A stretch of 8,880 nucleotides of DNA. Origin: an uncultured Opitutia bacterium. Its GTDB lineage: Bacteria > Verrucomicrobiota > Verrucomicrobiia > Opitutales > UBA953. The stretch's first letter is position 1, and each line of letters begins with the position of its first letter. The position numbers and the translations under genes are program-made. The notes under the pieces were generated by a model. That model had not been told where the DNA came from. It saw only the letters and a list, made by a program, of their open reading frames with translations, and made no database searches. The stretch spans positions 1 to 8,880 of the forward strand of contig CAIKRN010000200.1 in the NCBI GenBank assembly GCA_903829855.1, in the 5' to 3' direction. This document shows positions 1 through 6,005 of the stretch, one piece after another.

Positions 1-591
1 GATAACCTCCTCGCCAAGGGTGACCACAAGAAAGCCGGGGAATACTTCGGCTACATCCTCGAACACGGGCGCTCGTCGGAATACGCCGATTACGCTTTCG
101 CTGGCCTCGCGGAAATCCAGTTCGCCAACAAGAAATACAAGGAAGCCCTCTCCCTCTGCAACGAGGCGATTGATAATAATATCCTCATGTCGAAGGAGCT
201 CGACCTTCGCTTCATCCGCGCTCGTTGCCTCGCCGAAATGCAGAAGTATCCAGAGGCCAAAAAAGAGTTCGAAGAAATCGCCAAGACTAAGGAATGGCGC
301 GGCGAAAAAACCGCTGCCGCCCTTTATTGGCTCGGCCTCATGGCCGAACGCCAGGCCACCGACGAGAAAGGCTACACTGAAGCCGTCGCTTACTATCGCC
401 GCTGCTACATGACTTGGAAGAAATACGAGAACTGGTCAGCCAAGTCCTACCTCTCCGCCGCCAAGCTCTTTGCGGGCAAACTCAACCAGAAGGACGCCGC
501 CAAGCTACTCTTGAAGGAGATGCTCGAGAAGGATCGCATCAAAGATACCCGCGAAGGCACCGAAGCCAAAGCCCTCATCCTCACCCTCTGA
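1..591 (+). CDS. TPR-repeat protein, 3' part (N-terminus outside window)
   Basis: The frame is open from the first base to a TGA at 589-591, giving 196 residues of a protein that begins upstream of the window. The fragment is a run of helix pairs with tetratricopeptide-like spacing. Examples are YADYAFAGLAEIQFANKKY followed by KEALSLCNEAI (about residues 28-58), LDLRFIRARCLAEMQKYPEAKKEFEEI (about 67-94), TAAALYWLGLMAER with YTEAVAYYRRCY (about 104-138), and a final SAKSYLSAAKLFAG helix pair. The alanine, tyrosine and leucine pattern fits TPR consensus positions. No catalytic motif is visible, so a protein-binding scaffold role is inferred. The next gene starts 4 bases after the stop, and an ExbB/ExbD cassette follows in the same direction. 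It may therefore be a partner of that envelope motor. An internal ATG at 187 is not a credible start, because the repeat pattern continues upstream of it. Confidence 0.85.
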   Translation, partial: DNLLAKGDHKKAGEYFGYILEHGRSSEYADYAFAGLAEIQFANKKYKEALSLCNEAIDNNILMSKELDLRFIRARCLAEMQKYPEAKKEFEEIAKTKEWRGEKTAAALYWLGLMAERQATDEKGYTEAVAYYRRCYMTWKKYENWSAKSYLSAAKLFAGKLNQKDAAKLLLKEMLEKDRIKDTREGTEAKALILTL

Positions 592-595
592 TCAC

Positions 596-1630
596 ATGAA
601 ACACTTCGTCCGGCATCCGTTCGTCTCCATCGTCGCCCTTCTCGTGGCTTCAGCCACCCAAGCGCAGACTTTCGTCTTCAAGGGCGGGGAGCGCTGGGAA
701 ATTAATGACCCCCTCAAGATGGATACGACGTCCATCCCGCCGAAGCCAGCGACGCCCGATCCCAAAAAAGGCATCATCAATGCCGTGAAGGGCACCATCG
801 ATCGCACCACCAATCAGGGCGGCATCGAAGTTGGCCTGACCCGCAAACTTTCCGAAGTCGTCGACATCGCTTGGCCCATGCCGGCCCGCCTCACGGAGGC
901 ACAGAATAACGTGAATCGCGGCGAGCCCGGCAAGGCACTGGATAATGCCGAAGCCGTCTTACGCCTCTTTGAGCCGATGAAAAACGTCTCTGGCTCTTGG
1001 TGGACCAAGGCCTCGCTCATCAAGCTCGACGCCCTTGACCGACTCGAGAACGACGCCGCCACGGCCAGTTTCCTCGATGCCTTCGAGAAGGAAGACGTCG
1101 CCAAGCAGCCGGCCGTCGCCACCCAAATTCAACTCGCCCGACTGATGCAGCGTGCCCGCAAGGGCGACCATGAAGCCGTGATCGCGGAGGCCACGGAGCT
1201 CATCACCAAGATGGATAGTGCCGAGATTCAAGCCCGCCTGCATATCGTTAAAGGCAACTCTCTGCTTGCGACGAAGAAATACGAGGCCGCCATGAACGCC
1301 TACCTCCGCGTCCCTGTTTTCTTCGGCGCCGAAGTGGAACACGTCCCGAAGGCCCTCCTCGGCGCAGCCCGCTCATTCCGCGGCATGGATAGCCCAGCCC
1401 TTAAAGAGCAGAAATTAGAAGCCATCTCCAATCGCTACCTTTACGACATCATTGTCACCTTCCCCGTCTCCAAAGAAGCAGAAGAAGCCAAGAAACTCCT
1501 CCCCAAGGAAGAGCGCGCCAAAGCTGAGGCCGACCAGAAGAAGATCGCCGAAGGCGGCCCGCTTCCTGAAGGCGTCATCATGGCCAAACCCAAGCTGCGA
1601 CCTGAAGAGGCCGTCGAAGGCAATAAGTGA
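596..1630 (+). CDS. Secreted TPR-like protein of an ExbBD operon
   Basis: This gene encodes 344 residues. The N-terminus is a clear Sec signal peptide: basic MKHFVRH, a hydrophobic core (SIVALLVASA), and a likely cleavage after TQA at residue 23. The mature protein should be periplasmic. After a low-complexity, proline-rich stretch (about 38-60) the rest is helical. TPR-like helices lie at about 175-240 (LARLMQRARKGDHEAVIAEA, then HIVKGNSLLATKKYEAAMNAY) and at about 252-285. The C-terminal 50 residues are rich in Lys, Glu and Ala, possibly a coiled coil, and end in a proline-rich tail. The ATG is 4 bases after the preceding stop, so the two genes are probably co-transcribed; no Shine-Dalgarno sequence is seen, which suggests translational coupling. 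I do not recognise a named family. TPR proteins such as CpoB/YbgF accompany Tol systems, so a periplasmic adaptor role is inferred, not shown. Confidence 0.85.
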   Translation: MKHFVRHPFVSIVALLVASATQAQTFVFKGGERWEINDPLKMDTTSIPPKPATPDPKKGIINAVKGTIDRTTNQGGIEVGLTRKLSEVVDIAWPMPARLTEAQNNVNRGEPGKALDNAEAVLRLFEPMKNVSGSWWTKASLIKLDALDRLENDAATASFLDAFEKEDVAKQPAVATQIQLARLMQRARKGDHEAVIAEATELITKMDSAEIQARLHIVKGNSLLATKKYEAAMNAYLRVPVFFGAEVEHVPKALLGAARSFRGMDSPALKEQKLEAISNRYLYDIIVTFPVSKEAEEAKKLLPKEERAKAEADQKKIAEGGPLPEGVIMAKPKLRPEEAVEGNK

Positions 1631-1654
1631 GTCCTTGCCCCTTTCCAAAACCCG

Positions 1655-1686
1655 ACCTAAAACTTACCCAACACCCCATCATCCCA
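1655..1686 (+). promoter_or_regulatory. G-free, SD-less leader before exbB
   Basis: The 32 bases directly before the exbB ATG contain no G at all and are mostly C and A. There is no Shine-Dalgarno sequence. A G-free stretch can form almost no secondary structure, so ribosomes could load without SD pairing, for instance through protein S1. The composition is directly seen; the function is inferred. Confidence 0.35.
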
Positions 1687-2484
1687 ATGAAGATGAACTT
1701 CCGCAAGACCACCCTGACCTTGGCTTTCCTGGGTCTCATGACCGTCCTGGCTTCCGCCCAAGAAGCCGCGGGGGCCGTGAAACATGAGAAGACCCTCATG
1801 GACCTCTTCCGCGAAGGCGGCTGGGTCATGTATCCGATCACAATCTGCTCCGTCGCCATGATCTGGTTCATCGTCGATGGCGTCATTCGCACCTCGGCCG
1901 GTAAACTCTACCCCGTCGACCACGTCCATCAGCTCCGCGAGCTCTTCAAGCGCGGAGACTACGTCGGCGCCTATGCCTTCGCTAAGACCGCCGGCTCGCC
2001 CGTCGCTGACGTCGTCCGAGCTGGCGTCGCGTTCACCCCAGATGGCAAAACGATGACCGAAGAGGCCATCCTCTCCGAAATCTCGCGCATCCAAGCCGAA
2101 CTCAAAGGTCGCTCTTCCTACCTCTCCGTGATCGGCGTCTGCACCCCGATGATCGGCCTCACCGGCACGGTGACAGGCATGATGAAGGCGTTCGAGAAAC
2201 TCGGTTCCTCTGGCGTAGGCGACCCCTCTAAACTAGCCGAAGCTATCGGCGAAGTGCTCGTGGCCACCGCCTCGGGCCTCTTCATCGCGATCCCCGCGTT
2301 CATGTCCTACTACCTCTTGGCCAATCGTATCAATAAGGGTATCCACGACATCACCGAAATCGCCACCGGCCTCTTCCGTGCCTTCCCCTACGATGAAGTC
2401 GCTGGACGCAAGGTGGGCGATGAAGAGATTTACGCTGGTAAGCCTGACTGGAATGCCGCTGCGGCCGACCAGCCTCAGGCCTAA
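1687..2484 (+). CDS. exbB: MotA/TolQ/ExbB proton-channel family protein with signal peptide
   Basis: This 265-residue protein is the pentameric channel subunit of ExbBD/TolQR-type motors, which convert the proton gradient across the inner membrane into work on the envelope. The first 24 residues form a signal peptide ending LASA before Gln25. A first membrane segment follows at about 46-67 (GGWVMYPITICSVAMIWFIV). Next comes a cytoplasmic domain (about 70-145). The family-defining second helix carries SVIGVCTPMIGLTGTVTGMM (about 147-166), and a third helix lies at about 188-212 (GEVLVATASGLFIAIPAF). The family's conserved small residues and threonines of the GLTGTVTG block are present. I chose the ATG at 1687 over a GTG at 1627 that overlaps the previous stop, because it opens directly into the signal peptide; ATG 1693 is also possible. 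Two exbD genes follow. Whether it serves TonB-type uptake, a Tol-like function or motility cannot be told from sequence. Confidence 0.92.
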   Translation: MKMNFRKTTLTLAFLGLMTVLASAQEAAGAVKHEKTLMDLFREGGWVMYPITICSVAMIWFIVDGVIRTSAGKLYPVDHVHQLRELFKRGDYVGAYAFAKTAGSPVADVVRAGVAFTPDGKTMTEEAILSEISRIQAELKGRSSYLSVIGVCTPMIGLTGTVTGMMKAFEKLGSSGVGDPSKLAEAIGEVLVATASGLFIAIPAFMSYYLLANRINKGIHDITEIATGLFRAFPYDEVAGRKVGDEEIYAGKPDWNAAAADQPQA

Positions 2485-2487
2485 GCG

Positions 2488-2518
2488 CACCTTCCACCCC
2501 CTAACAAACTAAACACCC
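2488..2518 (+). promoter_or_regulatory. G-free, SD-less leader before first exbD
   Basis: The 31 bases before the ATG at 2519 contain no G and no Shine-Dalgarno motif, repeating the pattern seen before exbB. The last part is A- and C-rich (ctaacaaactaaacaccc). The likely role, an unstructured ribosome-loading site, is inferred. Confidence 0.35.
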
Positions 2519-2959
2519 ATGGCAGGCGGAGGAGGAGGCGGAGAAGGGGAACCAGAGTTCCAGGTCGCGCCGATGATCGACGTGCTCTTGGTGCTGCTGA
2601 TCTTCTTCATGTCGATCACCTCCTCGCAGGTGCTCAAGGTCGACAAGAACATCTCCCTGCCTGTCGCCGCCAACGGCGTGAAGCGAGACGACAAGGCCGC
2701 GGCCGGCCTCATTAATATTTCTTGGGATAAGACCACGGGAGTGGCCAAGTATAAGCTGGATGACCGCGAACTTGATATGAACGACAAGGACGGCATCGCC
2801 AAGGAACTCGCCGCCCGCAAAGGCGACAATCCGAAGTACCGCCTGCTCGTCCGTGCGGACAAGGACTGCCACGCGAAATATATCTCCAAGGCCCTCGAGT
2901 GGGGCGCCGAAGCTGGCATCGAAAACATCGCCTTCTCTGGCCTTAACCACGAGGAATAA
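2519..2959 (+). CDS. exbD: Biopolymer transport protein ExbD/TolR family, first copy
   Basis: This gene encodes 146 residues. ExbD proteins sit as a dimer inside the ExbB pentamer and pass proton-driven motion to a periplasmic domain. A short cytoplasmic tail with a run of six glycines (residues 3-8) precedes the family signature EFQVAPMIDVLLVLLIFFM (residues 13-31). This contains the single membrane helix and the essential protonatable aspartate, here Asp21. The remaining roughly 110 residues are the periplasmic domain, including LLVRADKDCHAKYISKALEWG (109-129), which matches the family's C-terminal helix-strand pattern. Length is typical for the family. The start is the only ATG before the signature; it lies 34 bases after exbB and lacks a Shine-Dalgarno sequence. 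It differs clearly in sequence from the second copy downstream, so the two are probably not interchangeable. Confidence 0.92.
   Translation: MAGGGGGGEGEPEFQVAPMIDVLLVLLIFFMSITSSQVLKVDKNISLPVAANGVKRDDKAAAGLINISWDKTTGVAKYKLDDRELDMNDKDGIAKELAARKGDNPKYRLLVRADKDCHAKYISKALEWGAEAGIENIAFSGLNHEE
2951..2956 (+). promoter_or_regulatory. Ribosome binding site of second exbD
   Basis: GAGGAA lies 6 bases before the ATG at 2963 and inside the last codons of the first exbD. It is the clear Shine-Dalgarno site of this operon, in contrast to its three upstream starts (596, 1687, 2519), and it fixes the start of the second exbD. Confidence 0.6.
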
Positions 2960-2962
2960 GCC

Positions 2963-3406
2963 ATGAAACAACTAGAACAGCCAGCTGACGCCAACCCGGG
3001 CTTTCAGATTGCCCCGATGATCGACGTGGTCTTCGTGATCATGCTCTTCTTCATGGTGATGGCCGGTGCAGTGAAAGTGGAGCACGAGCTCAAAACTACC
3101 CTTCCGGGCAACGCCGAGACCTCTAAGGAAACGGAGATGCCCGACGAGGTCACTATCGGCGTGAGCGAAAGCGGCGAAATCACCCTGAACGAAGACCCTG
3201 TCGGCGCCCCTGCTGACAAGCTGCTCGAAAGCCTCTACAATCAGATGAAACAGATGGGCCAGGCCGCCGAACAGTCCAAGACTAAGCTACTGATCACCGT
3301 GCAGGCCGAAGAGACCGCCCGCTATGAGCGCGTCATCAACGTCCTCGACTGCCTCGCGAAGGCGAATATCTCGAACGTCACATTCGCGGTCGCCGACACG
3401 GAATAA
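2963..3406 (+). CDS. exbD: Biopolymer transport protein ExbD/TolR family, second copy
   Basis: This gene encodes 147 residues. It is a second, divergent ExbD. The signature GFQIAPMIDVVFVIMLFFMVM (residues 13-33) carries the proton-binding aspartate at position 21 and one membrane helix. A periplasmic domain of about 110 residues follows. Its middle contains the motif EITLNEDPVGAPADKLLESL (residues 71-90), and it ends with the usual LLITVQAEETARYERVINVLD segment (about 108-129). The gene starts 3 bases after the first exbD stop, so the pair is almost certainly co-translated. One ExbB with two ExbDs is known from other systems, for example ExbB-ExbD1-ExbD2 of Xanthomonas and AglR-AglQ-AglS of Myxococcus gliding. 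Heterodimeric ExbD is therefore plausible but unproven here. A terminator follows 25 bases after the stop. Confidence 0.92.
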   Translation: MKQLEQPADANPGFQIAPMIDVVFVIMLFFMVMAGAVKVEHELKTTLPGNAETSKETEMPDEVTIGVSESGEITLNEDPVGAPADKLLESLYNQMKQMGQAAEQSKTKLLITVQAEETARYERVINVLDCLAKANISNVTFAVADTE

Positions 3407-3431
3407 TCAACGGGTGCTCCGCCCTCCTAGG

Positions 3432-3457
3432 CCGTCGCAAGACGGACTTTTTATTTT
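3432..3457 (+). terminator. Rho-independent terminator of the exbBD operon
   Basis: A perfect 5-bp stem CCGTC/GACGG (3432-3436 and 3441-3445) encloses a GCAA loop of the very stable GNRA type. The T-rich tract TTTTTATTTT follows at 3448-3457. The stem is short but GC-rich. There is no A-tract on the upstream side, so it should not act on transcripts coming from the minus strand. Confidence 0.75.
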
Positions 3458-3463
3458 GGAGAT

Positions 3464-3492
3464 TTGCCAACGGGGCTGAGTGGACCTAAATC
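3464..3492 (+). promoter_or_regulatory. Possible promoter of the small lipoprotein gene
   Basis: TTGCCA (3464-3469) and TAAATC (3487-3492) are separated by exactly 17 bases. The first matches the sigma-70 -35 consensus at five of six positions, the second the -10 consensus at three of six. Transcription would start at about 3499, which is the ATG itself, implying a leaderless or nearly leaderless mRNA. This is a weak, pattern-only call. Confidence 0.25.
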
Positions 3493-3498
3493 AAGGCT

Positions 3499-3648
3499 AT
3501 GAAGACCGTCCTGCTCGCCGCCCTTGCCCTCGCCTGCCTCGCCCTCTCGGGCTGCATCATCGTGTTCGAGCAACCCCGCGACCCTAAAGCCGCCGCGCCC
3601 GCCCCTGCCGCTAAGGCGAAGCCGTCCACGGATAGCCAGTCGAAGTAA
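3499..3648 (+). CDS. Small lipoprotein (49 aa), Ala/Pro/Lys-rich
   Basis: This short gene encodes a textbook lipoprotein precursor: MKTVLLAALALACLALSGC, with lipobox LSGC and the lipid-carrying cysteine at residue 19. The mature peptide is only 31 residues. It begins CIIVFEQPRD and continues with an Ala/Pro/Lys-rich tail (PKAAAPAPAAKAKPS) ending in polar residues. Residue +2 after the cysteine is Ile, not Asp, which by the E. coli Lol rule favours the outer membrane. I do not recognise a family. The tail resembles extended linkers in envelope proteins such as TonB, but that is only compositional. The gene lies just after the exbBD terminator in the same direction, so it could be read through at low level or have its own promoter. 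No good Shine-Dalgarno sequence is seen; AAGG at 3493-3496 is too close to the ATG. Another cysteine at residue 13 lacks a lipobox. Confidence 0.7.
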   Translation: MKTVLLAALALACLALSGCIIVFEQPRDPKAAAPAPAAKAKPSTDSQSK

Positions 3649-3654
3649 GCCTCC

Positions 3655-4986
3655 TCAGCGGAAGCCCGCTTCAGACTCAAGCACGGCACGGACAGCCTCG
3701 AAGTCATTGCCGATCTTGATCGGCTCTGGCGGAGGAAGTTCGCCCGGGAAACGCGAAGCACTAGCGTCACCGAAGGCAGCCTGGAGCACATCAGGGAACT
3801 TGGCCGGGTGGGCTGTGCCGAAGATAACCACGTCATCCAATTGAGCGCCCGCACGGACAAGCAGGTCTTCGCCGGCCTTCCAGCCGACCGCAGTATGTGG
3901 ACAGAGCACGTAACCGCTAGCATCCCTTACGCGACGCATAGCATCCAGAGTGGCACGATCATCGACGGTCACGGCCTCGACCGAAGGGCCGCCCTCTCGC
4001 CAGGCAAGCAAGCGAGCGAGGTTATTCGGGTCACCGATATCCATCGCGTTCGAAGCGGTGGGATTTGATCGGCGGGCCCGATATTGCCCCGTGGCGAAGA
4101 GTTCCGGTAACGGTGAATTGGTGTTCGTGGCGGCAACAAGCGCGGCCACCTCCAAGCCCATCCGACGGGCCAACTGAACGGCGCCGACGTTGCCGAGATT
4201 TCCCGAAGGGACGACGACACCCATCCGCCGACCTGAAGCCAGTAGGCGCTTCGCATGGAAAGCGAAGGGCACTTGCGCGATGAGGCGAACCGGGTTGATA
4301 GAATTGGCCGTCAGCAACGGGCGACGGCGACGCAGGCTCTCGTCAGCCAACGCGCGCTTCACGATAGCCTGACAGTCATCAAACGTGCCATCGACGGAGA
4401 TCGCGACGACGCCCGGACGCGCTCGGGCGATTTGCGACTCCTGCACGCCGCTCACGCCGACGCGCGGATAAAGCACGACCGCACGCACCCCGGGCACCCC
4501 GGCGCAGGCTTCAGTTACCGCGGCACCAGTATCACCGGAGGTGGCGGCCAAGACCGTCAGTTGCGGGAAGTCATTACCGAGGACGCGAGCCGTGACGCGC
4601 ACGAGCGTGCGCACGGCAAAGTCCTTAAAGGCGGCGGAAGGCCCATGAAAGAGCTCCAGTACCGCGAGTCGCTCCGCTGGCGTTCCTTTGAGCCGTTCCG
4701 GATGCACCAGCGGCACAGGGAAGTTAAAGGCCTCTTGGCAGATTTGACGCAACACCGAGGGTCCGAGGACCTCAGCGAAATAGGGGGCGATCACCGCTTC
4801 AGCCAACTCGGCATACGAGTCATGCCGATGCTGCTCCATGAAGTCGGGCGCGAGCTGTGGAATGTGCGTTGGCACCCATAGCCCACCCCGGGCGGGCATC
4901 GCCGAAAGCAACACCTCGCGGAGAGAACCGCGACAGGAAGCGTCAGCCGTTGAGACGAATTCCAACTTAGGACTCGGAGATGACAT
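3655..4986 (-). CDS. thrC: Threonine synthase (PLP-dependent)
   Basis: This gene encodes 443 residues. It converts O-phosphohomoserine to threonine and phosphate, the last step of threonine synthesis, in the cytoplasm. The protein follows the E. coli/yeast-type long threonine synthase. ELFHGPSAAFKDF (111-123) holds the PLP-binding lysine, Lys121. It also has TSGDTGAAV (149-157), LYPRVGVSGVQESQI (172-186), and ANSINPVRLIAQ (227-238). The phosphate-binding loop is PSGNLGNVGA (260-269), usually SGNFGD in E. coli. ASNAMDIGDPNNLARL (311-326) and GTAHPAKFPDV (390-400) complete the set. The ATG at 4986 is chosen because AAGGG sits 5 bases before it and the family N-terminus aligns here. The open frame extends 63 codons further upstream but that part is antisense-like, proline/arginine-rich and lies within thrB. 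It overlaps the end of thrB by 20 bases. No terminator is visible after its stop. Confidence 0.95.
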   Translation of the reverse strand: MSSPSPKLEFVSTADASCRGSLREVLLSAMPARGGLWVPTHIPQLAPDFMEQHRHDSYAELAEAVIAPYFAEVLGPSVLRQICQEAFNFPVPLVHPERLKGTPAERLAVLELFHGPSAAFKDFAVRTLVRVTARVLGNDFPQLTVLAATSGDTGAAVTEACAGVPGVRAVVLYPRVGVSGVQESQIARARPGVVAISVDGTFDDCQAIVKRALADESLRRRRPLLTANSINPVRLIAQVPFAFHAKRLLASGRRMGVVVPSGNLGNVGAVQLARRMGLEVAALVAATNTNSPLPELFATGQYRARRSNPTASNAMDIGDPNNLARLLAWREGGPSVEAVTVDDRATLDAMRRVRDASGYVLCPHTAVGWKAGEDLLVRAGAQLDDVVIFGTAHPAKFPDVLQAAFGDASASRFPGELPPPEPIKIGNDFEAVRAVLESEAGFR

Positions 4987-5920
4987 GGACACCCTTGGGA
5001 TTGATACGCGAGACGTAAGGCGTGGCCTTAATCGGCACCGAAGCAAACACGGCGGCGACCGCAGCGGCAACCTTGCGGGCGGTCTCCTCGCCTTCGCACA
5101 AAGCGAAGACGCTGGGGCCAGCACCAGAAATGGAGAAACCAAGCGCTCCAGCGGCCATGGCGGCGGCCTTGGCACGATAGAACTCCGGAATCAGGCGGTG
5201 GCGGTGTGGCTCGGCAATCAAGTCATGCAGCGAGCGGCCGATGAGAGCATAGTCGCTTTTAAAGAAACCGCAGAGGAGGCCACCAAGATTGCCACTCTGT
5301 TGTGTAGAGGTTTCCAGTTGCACCTGCCGCGGCATAATCTCCCGGGCGACCTTGGTCAGCACGACAATGTCCGGATGGACGACGGCGGCCCAGAGCCGAT
5401 CCGGGATCGGCACATCCATCACATCGAGTTCGGCATTGGAACGAATCAAAGTGATTCCGCCCAGCAAACAGGGCGCCACATTGTCGGCATGCCAGGCGCC
5501 ATCGGCCGCGGCTTCACCAGCGACGACGAAAGGAAGTAACTGCAGGCGAGTCAGCGGGTCACCGAGCAGACGATTCACCACGAAGGCCCCACCGACCGCG
5601 CTGGCGGCACTGGAGCCGAGACCACTGCCGAAGGGCATCTTCTTGTGAATCTCCATCTCGATGCCGACGTCGCTCTTTCCCAGGTGGCGCAACAGCGCAT
5701 GGGCCGCCACGCCGGCCGTGTTCTTCTTGGAGTCGAGCGGTAGACGACCATCGTCGCCGGTGATTTTAGAGATGGTCAGTCCGGGCTTGGACGAGAAGCG
5801 GGCGACGATTTCGTCTCCCGGTGAGTCGATGGCGAAACCGAGCACGTCGAAACCGCACGCCACATTGGCCACGGTGGCGGGCGAAAAGATCCGGACTTCT
5901 TTGAGCGGCTGGGTGGTCAT
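4967..5920 (-). CDS. thrB: Homoserine kinase (GHMP family)
   Basis: This gene encodes 317 residues. It phosphorylates homoserine with ATP to O-phosphohomoserine, the substrate of ThrC encoded directly downstream. The N-terminal strand VRIFSPATVANVACGFDVLG (9-28) is typical of homoserine kinases. The ATP-binding GHMP motif is PFGSGLGSSAASAVGG (96-111). GEAAADGAWHADNVAPCLLGG (135-155) matches the substrate and Mg region. The C-terminal GHMP motif is GFSISGAGPSVFAL (261-274). Length is normal. The ATG at 5920 is supported by AAGG(GG) about 6 bases upstream and by alignment of the family N-terminus. An ATG at 5986 would add 22 residues that look unrelated. The gene is first of a thrB-thrC pair and is divergent from nadE. 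No homoserine dehydrogenase or aspartokinase gene is in the window. Confidence 0.95.
   Translation of the reverse strand: MTTQPLKEVRIFSPATVANVACGFDVLGFAIDSPGDEIVARFSSKPGLTISKITGDDGRLPLDSKKNTAGVAAHALLRHLGKSDVGIEMEIHKKMPFGSGLGSSAASAVGGAFVVNRLLGDPLTRLQLLPFVVAGEAAADGAWHADNVAPCLLGGITLIRSNAELDVMDVPIPDRLWAAVVHPDIVVLTKVAREIMPRQVQLETSTQQSGNLGGLLCGFFKSDYALIGRSLHDLIAEPHRHRLIPEFYRAKAAAMAAGALGFSISGAGPSVFALCEGEETARKVAAAVAAVFASVPIKATPYVSRINPKGVHVISES
4991..4996 (-). promoter_or_regulatory. Ribosome binding site of thrC inside thrB
   Basis: Read on the minus strand, AAGGGT lies about 5 bases before the thrC ATG and within the thrB coding sequence. It decides the thrC start and indicates translation within, or re-initiation near, the end of thrB. 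Confidence 0.55.
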
Positions 5921-6005
5921 TTGGCCCCTTTGAACAGGGAATGGCAGACCTTTCGGGTTGCCTCCCCTTCGGTCAACGGTGAACATAACGGCTTCTCGTC
6001 GTTTG
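5921..6005. promoter_or_regulatory. Divergent intergenic region thrB / nadE
   Basis: These 85 bases must hold the control signals for both thrBC (leftward) and nadE (rightward), unless those genes are read from elsewhere. On the minus side AAAGGGG (5931-5925) serves as the thrB ribosome site. A TTGACC on the minus strand (5976-5971) could be a -35 element for thrB, but the element 17 bases further (AAAGGT) is a poor -10. On the plus side I find no convincing promoter and no Shine-Dalgarno sequence before nadE. The near-repeat GGTCAAC GGTGAAC (5971-5984) is the only other visible structure. Confidence 0.4.

Noticed and set aside
1627..1686. Upstream GTG start for exbB, overlapping the previous stop
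   Set aside because: It would place 20 proline-rich residues before a well-formed signal peptide; ATG 1687 opens directly into that signal.
2501..2994. Two long minus-strand ORFs (156 and 161 aa) opposite the first exbD
   Set aside because: They are antisense to a clear ExbD and show no family motif; high GC keeps such shadow frames open.
3657..3670. Small hairpin AGCGG-AAGC-CCGCT at the end of thrC
   Set aside because: Only 5 bp, inside the coding sequence, and without a T-tract on either strand, so not called as a terminator.
4987..5175. 63-codon N-terminal extension of thrC
   Set aside because: It lies wholly in thrB on the same strand in another frame, is Pro/Arg/Leu-rich, and the family N-terminus and an SD site fit the ATG at 4986.
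4255..5539. Plus-strand ORFs of 208 and 233 aa opposite thrC and thrB
   Set aside because: They are rich in Arg, His and Gly without recognisable domains, and lie antisense to two unambiguous enzymes.
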